A DNA stretch of 64,000 nucleotides from Alkalibacterium sp. 20 (GCF_001885615.1 NZ_LSRN01000045.1:52502-116501); one strand, 5' to 3'; positions 50,393 through 59,979 are shown, numbered from the stretch's first letter. The notes: generated from the sequence alone by a model not told the origin. Program-made: numbers and translations.

Positions 50393-52201
50393 TTATCCTT
50401 TATTTAATTCATCAGTCAGTTCAATAATACGGTCGACAGATTCATCCAGATATTTAATGGTGTCCGTCAGAGGCTGATCGGTCGTGATATCTACGCCGGC
50501 GACTTTGGTTGCTTCAGCAGGCACTTTTTGTCCGCCTAATGCCAGAAAGTCTAACCAGCCATCCACTTTTTCTTCGCCACTCTTGATTTTCAGGAAAGCT
50601 TGTGTCGCGATCGTCAATCCTGCTGAGTAGGTATACGGATAAAGTCCCATGTAATAGTGGATCTGACGCATCCAAGTGAGTTCTGCACCTGGTTCCAGTT
50701 CAACTGAATCTCCCCAGAATTCTTCCAGGACATTACGTGTCAATTCACTCAACTTGTTAGCATCGAAACTCTTGCCTGCATCGATCAAACGATACACTTC
50801 ACGCTGGTACGCCGCTTCAAGTAAATGCGTCACGAAGTTATGGAAGTATGTTTTTGAAATCATTTTAGATAACACGTTACGTTCCATACGCGGATCTTCC
50901 GCTTTATCTTTCAAGTAATCCGTTAAGAGCAACTCGTTAAAGGTCGACGGTCCTTCGATTATATATAAGGATGGACGCGCACTGGTCAACGGGTTATTTT
51001 CATTTGATAAGATCCCTTGACCCGCATGTCCCAATTCGTGGAACAAGGTATAGGCATCGGATAATTGACCTGTATAGGTCACCATGACAAAAGGATGTTT
51101 GCCGTAAGTTGTCGAACAGAAAGCGCCGGAACGTTTTCCGTTGTTTTGTGCAAAATCGACCCAGCGTTCTGGATAAGCGCGTAAAATCATGTTAACGTAA
51201 TCTTCGCCGAGGGGTGCCATGGCCTCCTTCACAAGGTCTTTCGATTCTTCAATGCTTACCGGTGTGGTGTAGTTCGGATCCAAGTCCACTTTCAAGTCGG
51301 CATAGGTCATTTTATCCAGACCGTGAACGTCTTTGAGATGGGTGATGAATTTACGCATGACAGGTGCAAAATCATTCATGATCATGTCGATCTGACGGTG
51401 ATATAACTCCTGATCGACTTCCTGATTTTCGAGTAAATAGTCAAAAATCGAATCATAGCCACGCATAGTTGCCAGTGTTTTTTCTTTCTGAAGATGCGTG
51501 TAATAACCGGTCGCCACAACGTTTTTATATTGACCTAAAACTTTACTGAATTGGTCGTAAGCCGCACGACGGATTTTCGGATCATCCGAGTACATATATA
51601 CTTCTTCATACAAAACAAAGCTGAGCGGGTATTCTTTACCGTCCACTTCAAATGTGCCGTAGTCAGCATCGGCCGAACGGGCTTGCTCAAAAATTTCTGA
51701 AGGTGCTTCAAAGACTGGTGATAATTGCGCTAGGGCTTCTTCCACATTCGGATCAAGTTTGGCTTGTTTGGATTTTTTTATTTGTCTTACAAAGGCTGCA
51801 TACGTTGCTTCTTTAGCAACCACAGAATCTAGTGTACTTTCAGCTAAATCTTCGATTTGAGATTTAAAGAAGCTCAATTTAGCACTGACACCGGCTAGCA
51901 CGTTGGCTGTAAAGCGCGCTTGCTGCAACGCTTCGCTGTCAAAGATATCCACCGATACCGGTAAGTGTCCATATTGACCTAGGTGTGAGGCTTCTGCTAC
52001 GATATCTTCGTACTCTTTGATGGCGTCAACGACTGTATTCGCATCTGTAAGATTACCTCTATATTTTGCTGAAAACGCGTCGACTTCTTTTGGTAACGCC
52101 TCTAACGCTTCTTCAAAAGCTACTTGACTAGGAAAAATAGCACTCAGGTCCCATTTCAAGTCTTCAGCTACGCTTGAACGATCTAGTATTTCTTCTGACA
52201 T
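50393..52201 (-). CDS. pepF: Oligoendopeptidase F
   Basis: 602-aa M3B metallopeptidase that cuts medium-size peptides in the cytoplasm, usual for lactic acid bacteria fed by Opp. The zinc motif FHELGHAGQ (HEXXH) is near residue 388, with the third ligand Glu downstream in YIIEGPSTFNELLL. N-terminal LKWDLSAIFPS and C-terminal PYTYSAGLTIA are typical. Monocistronic with extended -10 promoter and strong terminator. Confidence 0.96.
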   Translation of the reverse strand: MSEEILDRSSVAEDLKWDLSAIFPSQVAFEEALEALPKEVDAFSAKYRGNLTDANTVVDAIKEYEDIVAEASHLGQYGHLPVSVDIFDSEALQQARFTANVLAGVSAKLSFFKSQIEDLAESTLDSVVAKEATYAAFVRQIKKSKQAKLDPNVEEALAQLSPVFEAPSEIFEQARSADADYGTFEVDGKEYPLSFVLYEEVYMYSDDPKIRRAAYDQFSKVLGQYKNVVATGYYTHLQKEKTLATMRGYDSIFDYLLENQEVDQELYHRQIDMIMNDFAPVMRKFITHLKDVHGLDKMTYADLKVDLDPNYTTPVSIEESKDLVKEAMAPLGEDYVNMILRAYPERWVDFAQNNGKRSGAFCSTTYGKHPFVMVTYTGQLSDAYTLFHELGHAGQGILSNENNPLTSARPSLYIIEGPSTFNELLLTDYLKDKAEDPRMERNVLSKMISKTYFHNFVTHLLEAAYQREVYRLIDAGKSFDANKLSELTRNVLEEFWGDSVELEPGAELTWMRQIHYYMGLYPYTYSAGLTIATQAFLKIKSGEEKVDGWLDFLALGGQKVPAEATKVAGVDITTDQPLTDTIKYLDESVDRIIELTDELNKG

Positions 52202-52231
52202 ATTTTTCTCCCCTTAAACTCTATTAAAATT

Positions 52232-52283
52232 TATGACGTTGTGTCATATCTACATTAAAAAAATTACTCATGTGGGTATTATA
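52232..52283 (-). promoter_or_regulatory. pepF extended -10 promoter and leader dyad
   Basis: TGCTATAAT (TATAAT at 52278-52283) on the minus strand, then TATGAC-GTTGT-GTCATA (52232-52248), a perfect 6-bp dyad in the leader that could be an operator. Confidence 0.5.
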
Positions 52284-52379
52284 GCATGATTATCCTAGCA
52301 ATGTGAGTTTTTTTTAATAATTCCCGGTGTAAAACTCGTCTTTTTATCATCGTTCTATAATCATAATCGGTTATAAAAA

Positions 52380-52471
52380 ACGCCCTGATACCTTGTCCAA
52401 AGGTGCTTCCCTAAAAGTTAGATTCTTACTCTAACTTTTAGGGTAAAGCACCAAACGATGTACCAGGGTTG
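52380..52471 (-). terminator. Very long hairpin terminator after the hydroxyacid dehydrogenase
   Basis: Nested pairing over about 90 nt: core TCTAACTTTTAGGG (52430-52443) with CCCTAAAAGTTAGA (52409-52422), then GTGCTT/AAGCAC, then CCCTGGTACATCG-like with TATCAGGG outer arms, and T6 on the minus strand. Much longer than usual terminators. Confidence 0.8.
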
Positions 52472-52493
52472 TTTATTCGTTTATACTTTTGGA

Positions 52494-53444
52494 TTAATAA
52501 CCTGCTTCATAATCGACAACATTTTTTGGTATATCCTGTCCGTTTACAAAGGCCTGTAAGTTTTCCAGAAATATCGGAAAGGCGCTGGCGTTGTAATCTT
52601 CCAGATTTCCAGATATATGCGGTGTCAAGAGCACGTCTTCTCTGCTGTAAATCGGATGATTCTTAGGCAAAGGCTCTTCATGAACGACATCCAAGGCAGC
52701 GTATTTCAGCCAGTTTTCATCCAGAGCTTTGAGTAAGTCGGCAGTGACTACCGTCTGTCCACGTCCCACATTTACAAAGATAGCAGAACTTTTCATTGCT
52801 CTAAATTTACCTAAATTGAACAGACCCTTTGTTTTATCAGTCAGCGGCAAGATGTTGATAACGAAATCAGCTAGAGGTAACACATCATCCAACTGATCTT
52901 GTGTCACTAATTCATCCATAAACGCAACTGGACGTCCACTTCTGTTGACACCAATTGTTTTCATCCCAAACGCTTGAGCCACTTTTCCTGTCTGTGTGCC
53001 GATGGCTCCTGTTCCGACGATCAGCATGGTTTTTTGATTGAGTTCTGATGCTTCTGACACAGGATCCCATTTCCTTTGACGCTGCTTAAGTAATGCATGA
53101 CCAATTTGACGTGTGTGATTCAAAATCATGCCAAAGATGGATTCAGTGATTGCGTGTCCGTGAATCCCACTTGCATTTGTCAACGTTATGCCGTGTTCTT
53201 CAAGCTTGTTCAAATCAACAAAATCAACCCCGGCAGAAATCAGTTGAACCCATTTAAGCTTGTTTTCAGGATCATCTAACAGTTGAGACGTGACGTCCTT
53301 ATCCCATCCGTAAATAGCTCTCACTTCTGAAATATCCTCAACTTCGCTCAATGACTCAATGATTTCATATGCAGGCGCCGTTTCATTGATTTTCTTTCGC
53401 TGTTCATCATTTAACGATATGTAGCTCAATAATTTGTCTGACAC
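52494..53444 (-). CDS. D-isomer-specific 2-hydroxyacid dehydrogenase family protein
   Basis: 316-aa NAD(P)-dependent dehydrogenase. Rossmann motif LIVGTGAIGTQTG near residue 142; catalytic Arg in NVGRGQTV near 226, Glu in DVVHEEPLP near 255 and His in TPHISG near 274. The family includes glyoxylate, hydroxypyruvate and phosphoglycerate dehydrogenases; the short length without an ACT domain excludes long SerA. NVNRSG after the second strand suggests NADP preference (inference). Substrate unknown. Confidence 0.9.
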   Translation of the reverse strand: MSDKLLSYISLNDEQRKKINETAPAYEIIESLSEVEDISEVRAIYGWDKDVTSQLLDDPENKLKWVQLISAGVDFVDLNKLEEHGITLTNASGIHGHAITESIFGMILNHTRQIGHALLKQRQRKWDPVSEASELNQKTMLIVGTGAIGTQTGKVAQAFGMKTIGVNRSGRPVAFMDELVTQDQLDDVLPLADFVINILPLTDKTKGLFNLGKFRAMKSSAIFVNVGRGQTVVTADLLKALDENWLKYAALDVVHEEPLPKNHPIYSREDVLLTPHISGNLEDYNASAFPIFLENLQAFVNGQDIPKNVVDYEAGY

Positions 53445-53482
53445 AAACGCACTCTCCTTTGGTTCAAATTTACGCGTACACT

Positions 53483-54307
53483 TTATTGTTCCTCTAGGGT
53501 GTTGTATTCTCCTGTGATGATATCTAATTTTTGTATTTCATCGGTTTCAACGTTATAGCGATAAATACCGATCAAATTAGAAAAAGTAACACCGTCTTGT
53601 TCCACAGCTTCGCGTGCTTCGACTTGCACCCAGTTCTCTTGTGCATAATTGACAAAATAGAAGTAATTTTCTCCTTCAACTACAGCGCGGTCCAATACCT
53701 GTTCGAAAGCGTGATTTTCGGCTTCCTGTTTTGTCATGGCGATTTTTTCAGTTGTTTCCGTTGCTTCTGCATCCACTAGCGGTTCAGTTTTTTGTACTTC
53801 TTTCTCAGTTAAAAACGATTCCAACTCTTCGTCTGTCGCTTCTGATAAAGACTGTTCCTTGGCTTCCTCGAATTCTTCACTTAACAGTGTTGATTGACGT
53901 TCTTCTGTAAACTCTGATGCCACTTGGATTTCGGCAGCTGCCTTGGCATTTTCTGCCTGCTGCTGACTGATCTCTTCTTTCAAATCTTCTGCTTCAGCTT
54001 TCAACAGTTCATTATCTGATAAATCATTTTGAAGTAATCTGGATAACGTTCCAGCTGCGGCATCCAGTTCTCCGCTATAATATTCATCTTTAGCCTGCTC
54101 TAGCAAGTCATAATTTGGATCAGCGGGCTCCTCTTCAGTCAGGAGCTCTTCATCATCAACGAGCTCAGATGTTACCTTATCAGTACTTGATTCATTTTCG
54201 CTTGAGCTTTCTTCGGTAGGCGTACTTGTTTCTGCCTCATCAGCTTGACAGGCTGCCAAACCAAAACTTAGCGCAACCAACGGCACAATATATTTTCTGT
54301 TTTTCAT
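53483..54307 (-). CDS. Hypothetical acidic lipoprotein
   Basis: 274 aa. I place the start at ATG 54307 behind GAGGAGG. The signal peptide ends in lipobox LAAC (Cys20). A long Glu/Ser/Thr-rich segment follows, then a helical Gln/Glu/Ala-rich region (residues about 80-150), and a C-terminal globular part that reads like a small beta domain (ENYFYFVNYAQENWVQVEAR, then IGIYRYNVETDEIQKLD). No known family recognised with certainty. It is 22 nt after rsmI. Its acidity matches OppA and suggests a surface protein adapted to high salt or pH. Confidence 0.75.
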   Translation of the reverse strand: MKNRKYIVPLVALSFGLAACQADEAETSTPTEESSSENESSTDKVTSELVDDEELLTEEEPADPNYDLLEQAKDEYYSGELDAAAGTLSRLLQNDLSDNELLKAEAEDLKEEISQQQAENAKAAAEIQVASEFTEERQSTLLSEEFEEAKEQSLSEATDEELESFLTEKEVQKTEPLVDAEATETTEKIAMTKQEAENHAFEQVLDRAVVEGENYFYFVNYAQENWVQVEAREAVEQDGVTFSNLIGIYRYNVETDEIQKLDIITGEYNTLEEQ

Positions 54308-54329
54308 TTTACTTTCCTCCTCTATCTGT

Positions 54330-55211
54330 TTAACTATCCAATTCATGATACGCAGTATAGACTTCACGCTTTGGTATGTCTCTTAATAGGGCTACTTCTT
54401 TCATTGCTTGTTTACTGGAGAGAGAATAATTCTCCATGATGAATTCGACATGTTCTTTTAATGTCCAATTTTCCCAAACTTTGTCTTCTTCGGTGTCGGC
54501 ATCTTCATTGCCTTCAACGATGACCACAAATTCTCCTCGTATTTTTTCATTATTTAACCACTCGACCACTTCTTCAACGGTTCCACGAATAAATTCCTCA
54601 AAACGCTTGGTCACTTCGCGAGCTAAAACTAGTTTCCTTTCAGCACCGAAGACGTTACTCATCTCTTCGACAACTTGTTTGACCCGATGTGGTGATTCAT
54701 AAATAACAAGGGTCTCTTTCCTCTTATTCAGTTCTTCCAGTTCAGCGATCAACTCTTTTTTCTTCCGCGGTAAAAAGCCTAAAAAATAAAAAGGTTGCGG
54801 GGATAAGCCCGATGCTATCAGGGCTGTCAAGGCTGCATTCGGTCCAGGTAACGGAACAACAGAGATATCCGCTTCGATTACCGCTTTCACTAGATCGACT
54901 CCCGGATCACTTATCGAAGGCATCCCGGCATCACTCACTTGAGCGATCGAATTTCCGTTAAGCAGTTTATCAACGAGCTGGGGTGTCCGTTCTTTTGAAT
55001 TGTGTTCGTGAAAACTGATCTGGTGTGTGACGATTTCAAAATGATTCAACAGTTTTTGGGTGTTTCTGGTATCCTCTGAAGCAATCAAATCGACCTCTTT
55101 CAAAATGTTGACCGCCCGAAAGGTCATGTCTTCTAAATTACCTATGGGTGTCGGAACTAGATATAATGTCCCTGTTTCCTGCTTTTCGAAACTTTTTTGT
55201 GTCTCAATCAT
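54330..55211 (-). CDS. rsmI: 16S rRNA (cytidine(1402)-2'-O)-methyltransferase
   Basis: 293-aa SAM-dependent methyltransferase of the tetrapyrrole-methylase fold. TLYLVPTPIGNLEDMTFRAV at the start, IASEDTRNTQKLLNHF near 45, VSDAGMPSISDPG near 91, and PLPGPNAALTALIASGL near 117 are diagnostic. It overlaps the GIY-YIG gene by 8 nt. The yabB-yazA-rsmI order is shared with Bacillus. Confidence 0.96.
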   Translation of the reverse strand: MIETQKSFEKQETGTLYLVPTPIGNLEDMTFRAVNILKEVDLIASEDTRNTQKLLNHFEIVTHQISFHEHNSKERTPQLVDKLLNGNSIAQVSDAGMPSISDPGVDLVKAVIEADISVVPLPGPNAALTALIASGLSPQPFYFLGFLPRKKKELIAELEELNKRKETLVIYESPHRVKQVVEEMSNVFGAERKLVLAREVTKRFEEFIRGTVEEVVEWLNNEKIRGEFVVIVEGNEDADTEEDKVWENWTLKEHVEFIMENYSLSSKQAMKEVALLRDIPKREVYTAYHELDS

Positions 55212-55533
55212 GTTTGCCTGTCACCTCTTTCACTACACACGTCGTTTGCTGCCTAAATGGCCATGCAACCCCGTGCTGTTTTAAATAATCGTCTTTTCGT
55301 TTACGTATCAGCTTTTTAAACGCGGCTTCCGCTTTGGTCGCTTCGCTGCGAGTGGCGTATGCCTCAGCGTATACCATATATAACGGGCGACGACGTTTAG
55401 GCCGAGTGTATTTGGCTCCGATGCCGTCATTGTGTTCTTTCAATCTTCTAGTTAAATCAGTCGTATAACCACCGTACAGTGATCCATCTTTACAGTGCAA
55501 AACGTAAAAGTAACTCGTCTGTGCTTCACTCAT
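55204..55533 (-). CDS. GIY-YIG domain protein (YazA family)
   Basis: 109-aa single-domain GIY-YIG protein. YFYVLHCKDGSLYGGYT near residue 7 gives the two motifs, and LTRRLKEHN the catalytic Arg region; a C-terminal Glu in RSEATKAEAAFKKL completes the site. Family members are small stand-alone proteins of unknown role next to tRNA/rRNA modification genes. It overlaps both neighbours (8 nt each), so it is translated in the same operon. Confidence 0.93.
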   Translation of the reverse strand: MSEAQTSYFYVLHCKDGSLYGGYTTDLTRRLKEHNDGIGAKYTRPKRRRPLYMVYAEAYATRSEATKAEAAFKKLIRKRKDDYLKQHGVAWPFRQQTTCVVKEVTGKHD

Positions 55534-56278
55534 TGCCGTAGATCATCCTTCTTACTTCTGGAAAGTACTCTCCATTATCATCAAACACATACAACGGAGG
55601 CAAGATTTTCAGCCCGGTTTCTTTTCCTTGTTTGATGCCTTCTATCAGTATCATGTTGGCCTCTTTATCTGGTTTCGGATAGACAAACCGGATGCGTTTA
55701 GGTGCCAGATCGACGGCCCGCATTTCATCCATGATTTCCAGAAACCGTTCAGGTCTGTGGACGAAATAGGCTTTCCCTTTAGTTTTAAGCAAGCCTGCCG
55801 AAACAGTCATTAATTCTCTCAGCGTTAGATGCAGTTCGTGCCTGGCGATAGCTAGATGTTCGTTCGGATTTTTCCGGCTCGCATCTGACACAATAAAATA
55901 AGGCGGGTTACATGTCAGTACATCCACTGAATCTTTTTTGATATGCGTCGTTGCTTCATTGACATCGCCGTGGATCATCTCGACCTGGCTTTCCAAGTGA
56001 TTCAGTTGAATGCTTCGCTGCGCCATATCGACGAGTCGGTCCTGCAGTTCCAATGCTATTATTTTGCTCTTGGTTTTCTGACTCAGCATCAATGCCACTG
56101 CACCGTTACCCGAACACAAATCAACGATTTTGGCCCGGTTATGTTTAGGGACTTTAGCAAAGTCACCTAGCAAGACTGCATCCAGAGAAAATGAAAAGAC
56201 AGACGGGCTTTGTATGATTTCTAAATCGTATTGCATCAGCTGATCAATGCGTTCATCGTTTTTCAATTGAATTTCCAT
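55526..56278 (-). CDS. tRNA1(Val) adenine-N6 methyltransferase-like protein (YabB/TrmN6)
   Basis: 250-aa SAM-dependent methyltransferase. Motif I DLCSGNGA is at about 53-60 and the catalytic NPPY at 124-127, typical of N6-adenine methyltransferases. TGLKILPPLYVFDDNGEY ends the family. First gene of the yabB-yazA-rsmI-lipoprotein run. AAAGGAAG lies upstream. Confidence 0.92.
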   Translation of the reverse strand: MEIQLKNDERIDQLMQYDLEIIQSPSVFSFSLDAVLLGDFAKVPKHNRAKIVDLCSGNGAVALMLSQKTKSKIIALELQDRLVDMAQRSIQLNHLESQVEMIHGDVNEATTHIKKDSVDVLTCNPPYFIVSDASRKNPNEHLAIARHELHLTLRELMTVSAGLLKTKGKAYFVHRPERFLEIMDEMRAVDLAPKRIRFVYPKPDKEANMILIEGIKQGKETGLKILPPLYVFDDNGEYFPEVRRMIYGNE

Positions 56279-56379
56279 AATACTTTTGCTTCCTTTATCA
56301 TCATTTTATTAAGTATACCAAAAACATCATCGTTTTTTTGCTTCTTTTTGATAAATAAAAAAAGACCGTAGAATTGACA

Positions 56380-56405
56380 AAAGCCGCTCACAAGTGAGCG
56401 GCTTT
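56380..56405. terminator. 12-bp perfect hairpin upstream of the yabB-like gene
   Basis: AAAGCCGCTCAC / GTGAGCGGCTTT with a 2-nt loop. On the minus strand TTTTGTCAATTC follows. It may insulate the yabB promoter from the repeats upstream. Confidence 0.55.
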
Positions 56406-56680
56406 CTATAATCAAAAATAAATATTTCTAAAGTGAATCGTTGGTATTCCTATTCATATGAATACGACTAAGTTTCTCATTTATACGACACAATCCCTAC
56501 CTCTACCGTGTCCTTACAACTCCATAGTTGCGCCAGTTTGAATAAATTTCCTTAAAACGTGTTTATATTATATTTCATATTTACTTTTAACGTCCTCTTA
56601 GTATACCATTTTCTGGAAAATAAGCAAATGACAGGCTCTTGCGGGTTGATTTAGCGCTCTATTCGGTTAGCCCAATTCGT

Positions 56681-56957
56681 TTTCCGCCTGAGATTGCCGA
56701 AGGTGCTCCCTCTTCGGTTTACTCACCGCTCTTTCCGCCTGAGCTTGCCGAAGTTGCTCCCTCTTCGGTTTACTCACCGCTCTTTCCGCCTGAGCTTGCC
56801 GAAGTTGCCCATTCTTCGGTTTACTCACCGCTCTTTCCGCCTGAGTTTGCCGAAGTTGCCCGTTCTTCGGTTTACTCACCGCTCTTTCCGCCTGAGCTTG
56901 CCGAAGTTGCTCCCTCTTCGGTTTACTCACCGCTCTTTCCGCCTGAGCTTGCCGAAG
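56681..56957. repeat. Tandem array of 51-bp units, 5.4 copies
   Basis: Units begin at 56681, 56732, 56783, 56834, 56885 and 56936 (partial). Each starts TTTCCGCCTGAGCTTGCCGA and contains CCGAAG ... CTTCGG, a short dyad. Differences between units are point changes such as GCTCCCTC, GCCCATTC and GCCCGTTC. Because 51 is divisible by three, the array is open in several frames on both strands; none has a start signal. The array fills the 873-nt gap 56279-57151 together with a hairpin and a terminator. Confidence 0.95.
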
Positions 56958-57094
56958 GTATCTGCTCTTAGCATCACTCGTCAAAAAACTCTCTTGAGTA
57001 AACCTAACGTCACCTAAAAAGCTCATATTTCTTTGATTCGTCTCGCTATAATCAACTTTCAGAAAGAACAACACACTTATCAAACCCAAAATCA

Positions 57095-57153
57095 AAAGAA
57101 AAAAGACTTCAAGAAGGTGGATGAATTGAAGTCTCACCTTCTTGAAGTCTTTT
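57095..57153 (-). terminator. Terminator of nrdDG
   Basis: AAAAGACTTCAAGAAGGTG (57135-57153 on the minus strand) and its complement at 57101-57119 form a perfect 19-bp stem, overlapping the nrdG stop codon, then T-run. Confidence 0.93.
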
Positions 57154-57712
57154 ATTTGTAGTCGCCGTTCTTCCAGAGAACGACTTCTTCAACCGCTAAA
57201 GACTTTTTCACGTCAATAATGCGCTGATTGGAGCTGCCTCTAAAAGCTAAATTTAGATCCATTTTATCTTGTTCGAACCGGCCGTCAACGAGGACATCGA
57301 TAACTTCCAGCAATTCTTTCTTGTCTTTCGTACCTTGCATCAGTTCTTCCCAAGTGTATCCGGTCCAGGACCAGACGTCCTTGGTTTCACCGAAATCTTC
57401 TCTGATTCTCCTGCACAGTGGAACAGTCACGCCGGTGTTCAAAAACGGCTCGCCGCCCAACAGCGTTAATCCCTGGCAGTAATCGGCTTGCAAGTCTTCC
57501 ATTATCTGTTCTTCCAACGCTTCTGAGTAAGGAGTCCCATACGAAAAATCTTGGGCGGATTTGTTGTAGCAGCCTTTACAGGCAAAAGGACAGCCACTGA
57601 CATACAGGCTGCACCTGACTCCTTCGCCGTCAACAAAGTTATACGGTTTGTAGTCGGCGATAAAATTTTTACTGAACCGCTCAGAAGTCCAGGCAATCGG
57701 ATCAACTGGCAT
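57152..57712 (-). CDS. nrdG: Anaerobic ribonucleotide reductase activating protein
   Basis: 186-aa radical-SAM enzyme that installs the glycyl radical on NrdD. The 4Fe-4S motif is CxxxxxCxxC-like in VSGCPFACKGCYN near residue 41 (the CX3CX2C set), followed by GLTLLGGEPFLN near residue 84, the SAM-binding GGE. Start at ATG 57712, overlapping the nrdD stop by 11 nt; AAAGGG upstream. Needed only under anaerobic conditions. Confidence 0.95.
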   Translation of the reverse strand: MPVDPIAWTSERFSKNFIADYKPYNFVDGEGVRCSLYVSGCPFACKGCYNKSAQDFSYGTPYSEALEEQIMEDLQADYCQGLTLLGGEPFLNTGVTVPLCRRIREDFGETKDVWSWTGYTWEELMQGTKDKKELLEVIDVLVDGRFEQDKMDLNLAFRGSSNQRIIDVKKSLAVEEVVLWKNGDYK

Positions 57713-59906
57713 CAGGACCAAACCCTTTCATATGTTTCGTGCGTGAAGAAATCTCTTTGTGTCGTCCGCCAACCATTGGTCGTTTTTGCGGATTGCCGAG
57801 ATAGCCGCATGTCCGTTTGACCACGTCACAGGTCTCAGCATCAGTATTGCCACATTGCGGACATTCAAAGCCATTTTCAGTCGGTTTGAAGTCTCCTTCA
57901 AAATCACACTTATAACAGCGATCGATGGGCGTGTTTGTACCGAGATAACCGATTCGATCATACGCATAGTCCCAGACGGTTTCCAAAGCTTTCGGATTCG
58001 TTTGCAGTTTAGGGTACTCACAGTAATGAATAAAACCGCCGCCAGTGTACTTGGCATAGTCTTTTTCAAAATCGATCTTCTCAAATGGTGTGGGATTTTT
58101 ACGCACGTCGTAATGGAAACTGTTTGTGTAATAACCCTTATCCGTGATATCCGAGATGCTGCCAAATTTTTCAGTGTCCAGCTGACAGAAACGGTCCGTC
58201 AGACTTTCGCTCGGTGTCGAATACACACTCACGTGTAAACCACTTTCCTGCCCCCACTCGTCTGCATGCGCTTTGAGTGTCTGCATGATTTCCAAGGTGA
58301 ACGTTTTGGCTTCTTCGTTATCTTCCCATTCGTTACCATAAAAAACGGTGGCTGCTTCGTATAGACCAATATATCCTAATGAAACGGTCGCGCGTTTATT
58401 CAAAAAGAGATCAGATACATTATCTTCTTTGGCCAGTCGTTTTCCAAAAGCACCATACATATACAAAATAGGGGCATTTACCGGCTCAGCTTCCATTACC
58501 CGGTTAGCTTTAAATAACAGCGCATCCTTAAGGACGGAAAGACGTTCTTCCAGCAAAGCATTGAATTTTTCCCTATTGCCCTTCGATTCGATGGCTATAC
58601 GGGGCACATTCAATGTAACGACACCCAGGTTCATGCGCCCGACTGACACATCTTCCCCCTGTTCATTTTTCCATCCCTGTAGAAATGAACGGCAACCCAT
58701 CGGTGTTTTAAAACTGCCAGTGATTTCCACTAATTTTTCGTAGTTCAGTACATCCGGATACATGCGTTTTGTCGAGCATTCTAAAGCCAACTGTTTAATA
58801 TCATAGTTTGGATCAGTTGCATTCAAGTTCAAGTCTCTTTTCAAGGCGAAAATGAGTTTAGGAAAAATAGCGGTTCGTTTTTCTTTGCCCAAGCCTTTGA
58901 TTCGCACGGTCAGAATAGCCTTTTGGATTTCTCGTTCGATCCAATTCGTTCCCAAACCGAATCCCAAACTGGTGAAGGGTGTCTGGCCTTGGCTTGTATA
59001 AAGGGTATTGATTTCATATTCCAAACTCTGCATCGCATCATAAATATCTTTTTTAGTCTTGTCAATAGCAAAGGCTTCATGCTTGTCTGCGCCGTCGATC
59101 CACTCCCGCGCTGTTCTCAAATGTTTCTGATAGTTCAGTTCAGCATAAGGAGCCAGTACTTCATCCACGCGGTCAAAGCTGCAGCCACCATATTGGCTTG
59201 AAGCCACATTCGCAATGATTTGAGCCGTTTGAGCCGTCGCGGTCTGAATGGACCGGGGAGATTCCACTTCTGCATTGCCGATTTGAAAGCCTTCTTCAAA
59301 CATGTTTTCAAAGTCGATCAAGCAGCAGTTAGTCATTGGAGAATACGGGGTGTAATCCAGGTCGTGATAATGGATGTCTCCTTTTTCATGGGCATTGGCG
59401 ACATGAGGAGGCAAAAATTTCAAACCTAAAGCCTTCCCTACGATACCTGCCGTCAGATCACGCTGGGTGTTGAATACCTTACTGTCTTTGTTGGCATTCT
59501 CATTTATAATTGATTTATCTTGTTTCAGCAAACGTTCGACCATAGCGTTCACATCACGTCTGGTTTCACGATTGTTCTCTTTTTCTTCTCTTCTTTGGAC
59601 ATAACCTTCCGCTAAGTCGTCGCATCCATGTTTTTTCAGCACAGCTAAAACGACCAGATCAATGGCTTTGGTATCTATGTTTGCTGCCCCGTTTGTGACG
59701 ATATTCTCTTCCACTTCTGCCGAGATGTCTTTCAACTCATCAAACGAATAAGTCAAGTCCAGTTGCTGAGCGGCCTGAAACAAAGCCTCTGTTATTTTTT
59801 TGCGGTTGAACGTTTGTACTCTTCCATCACGTTTTTCAACGTCTGATATGCTATCACTCGAACCGTTCTGTTTTACTACTTGATTGGTCACCTTACTATT
59901 TTGCAT
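57702..59906 (-). CDS. nrdD: Anaerobic ribonucleoside-triphosphate reductase, class III
   Basis: 734-aa glycyl-radical enzyme. N-terminal ATP-cone (KRDGRVQTFNRKKITEALFQ near residue 25), HIHDL-like GDIHYHDLDYTPYSPMTNC near residue 178, zinc site CYKCDFEGD with CPQCG near residue 665, and the radical Gly in RTCGYLGNP (Gly about 701). The motif is followed by a C-terminal extension of about 33 residues. Coupled to nrdG. The extension after the radical loop is longer than in many NrdD proteins but occurs in Firmicutes. Confidence 0.96.
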   Translation of the reverse strand: MQNSKVTNQVVKQNGSSDSISDVEKRDGRVQTFNRKKITEALFQAAQQLDLTYSFDELKDISAEVEENIVTNGAANIDTKAIDLVVLAVLKKHGCDDLAEGYVQRREEKENNRETRRDVNAMVERLLKQDKSIINENANKDSKVFNTQRDLTAGIVGKALGLKFLPPHVANAHEKGDIHYHDLDYTPYSPMTNCCLIDFENMFEEGFQIGNAEVESPRSIQTATAQTAQIIANVASSQYGGCSFDRVDEVLAPYAELNYQKHLRTAREWIDGADKHEAFAIDKTKKDIYDAMQSLEYEINTLYTSQGQTPFTSLGFGLGTNWIEREIQKAILTVRIKGLGKEKRTAIFPKLIFALKRDLNLNATDPNYDIKQLALECSTKRMYPDVLNYEKLVEITGSFKTPMGCRSFLQGWKNEQGEDVSVGRMNLGVVTLNVPRIAIESKGNREKFNALLEERLSVLKDALLFKANRVMEAEPVNAPILYMYGAFGKRLAKEDNVSDLFLNKRATVSLGYIGLYEAATVFYGNEWEDNEEAKTFTLEIMQTLKAHADEWGQESGLHVSVYSTPSESLTDRFCQLDTEKFGSISDITDKGYYTNSFHYDVRKNPTPFEKIDFEKDYAKYTGGGFIHYCEYPKLQTNPKALETVWDYAYDRIGYLGTNTPIDRCYKCDFEGDFKPTENGFECPQCGNTDAETCDVVKRTCGYLGNPQKRPMVGGRHKEISSRTKHMKGFGPDAS

Positions 59907-59979
59907 CCATTAACTCCTCCTGCTTATTCAACAATTCACAATACCGGCTAAAAAAATATGTACTTATATTATTTAGCTG

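Noticed and set aside
56681..56957. CRISPR array
   Set aside because: Units are directly abutting near-identical 51-mers with no variable spacers.
56639..57137. Long open frames on both strands over the 51-bp array, including one with a membrane-like N-terminus
   Set aside because: They exist because the unit is a multiple of three without stops. The minus frame starts with a GTG inside the nrdDG terminator and has no ribosome binding site.
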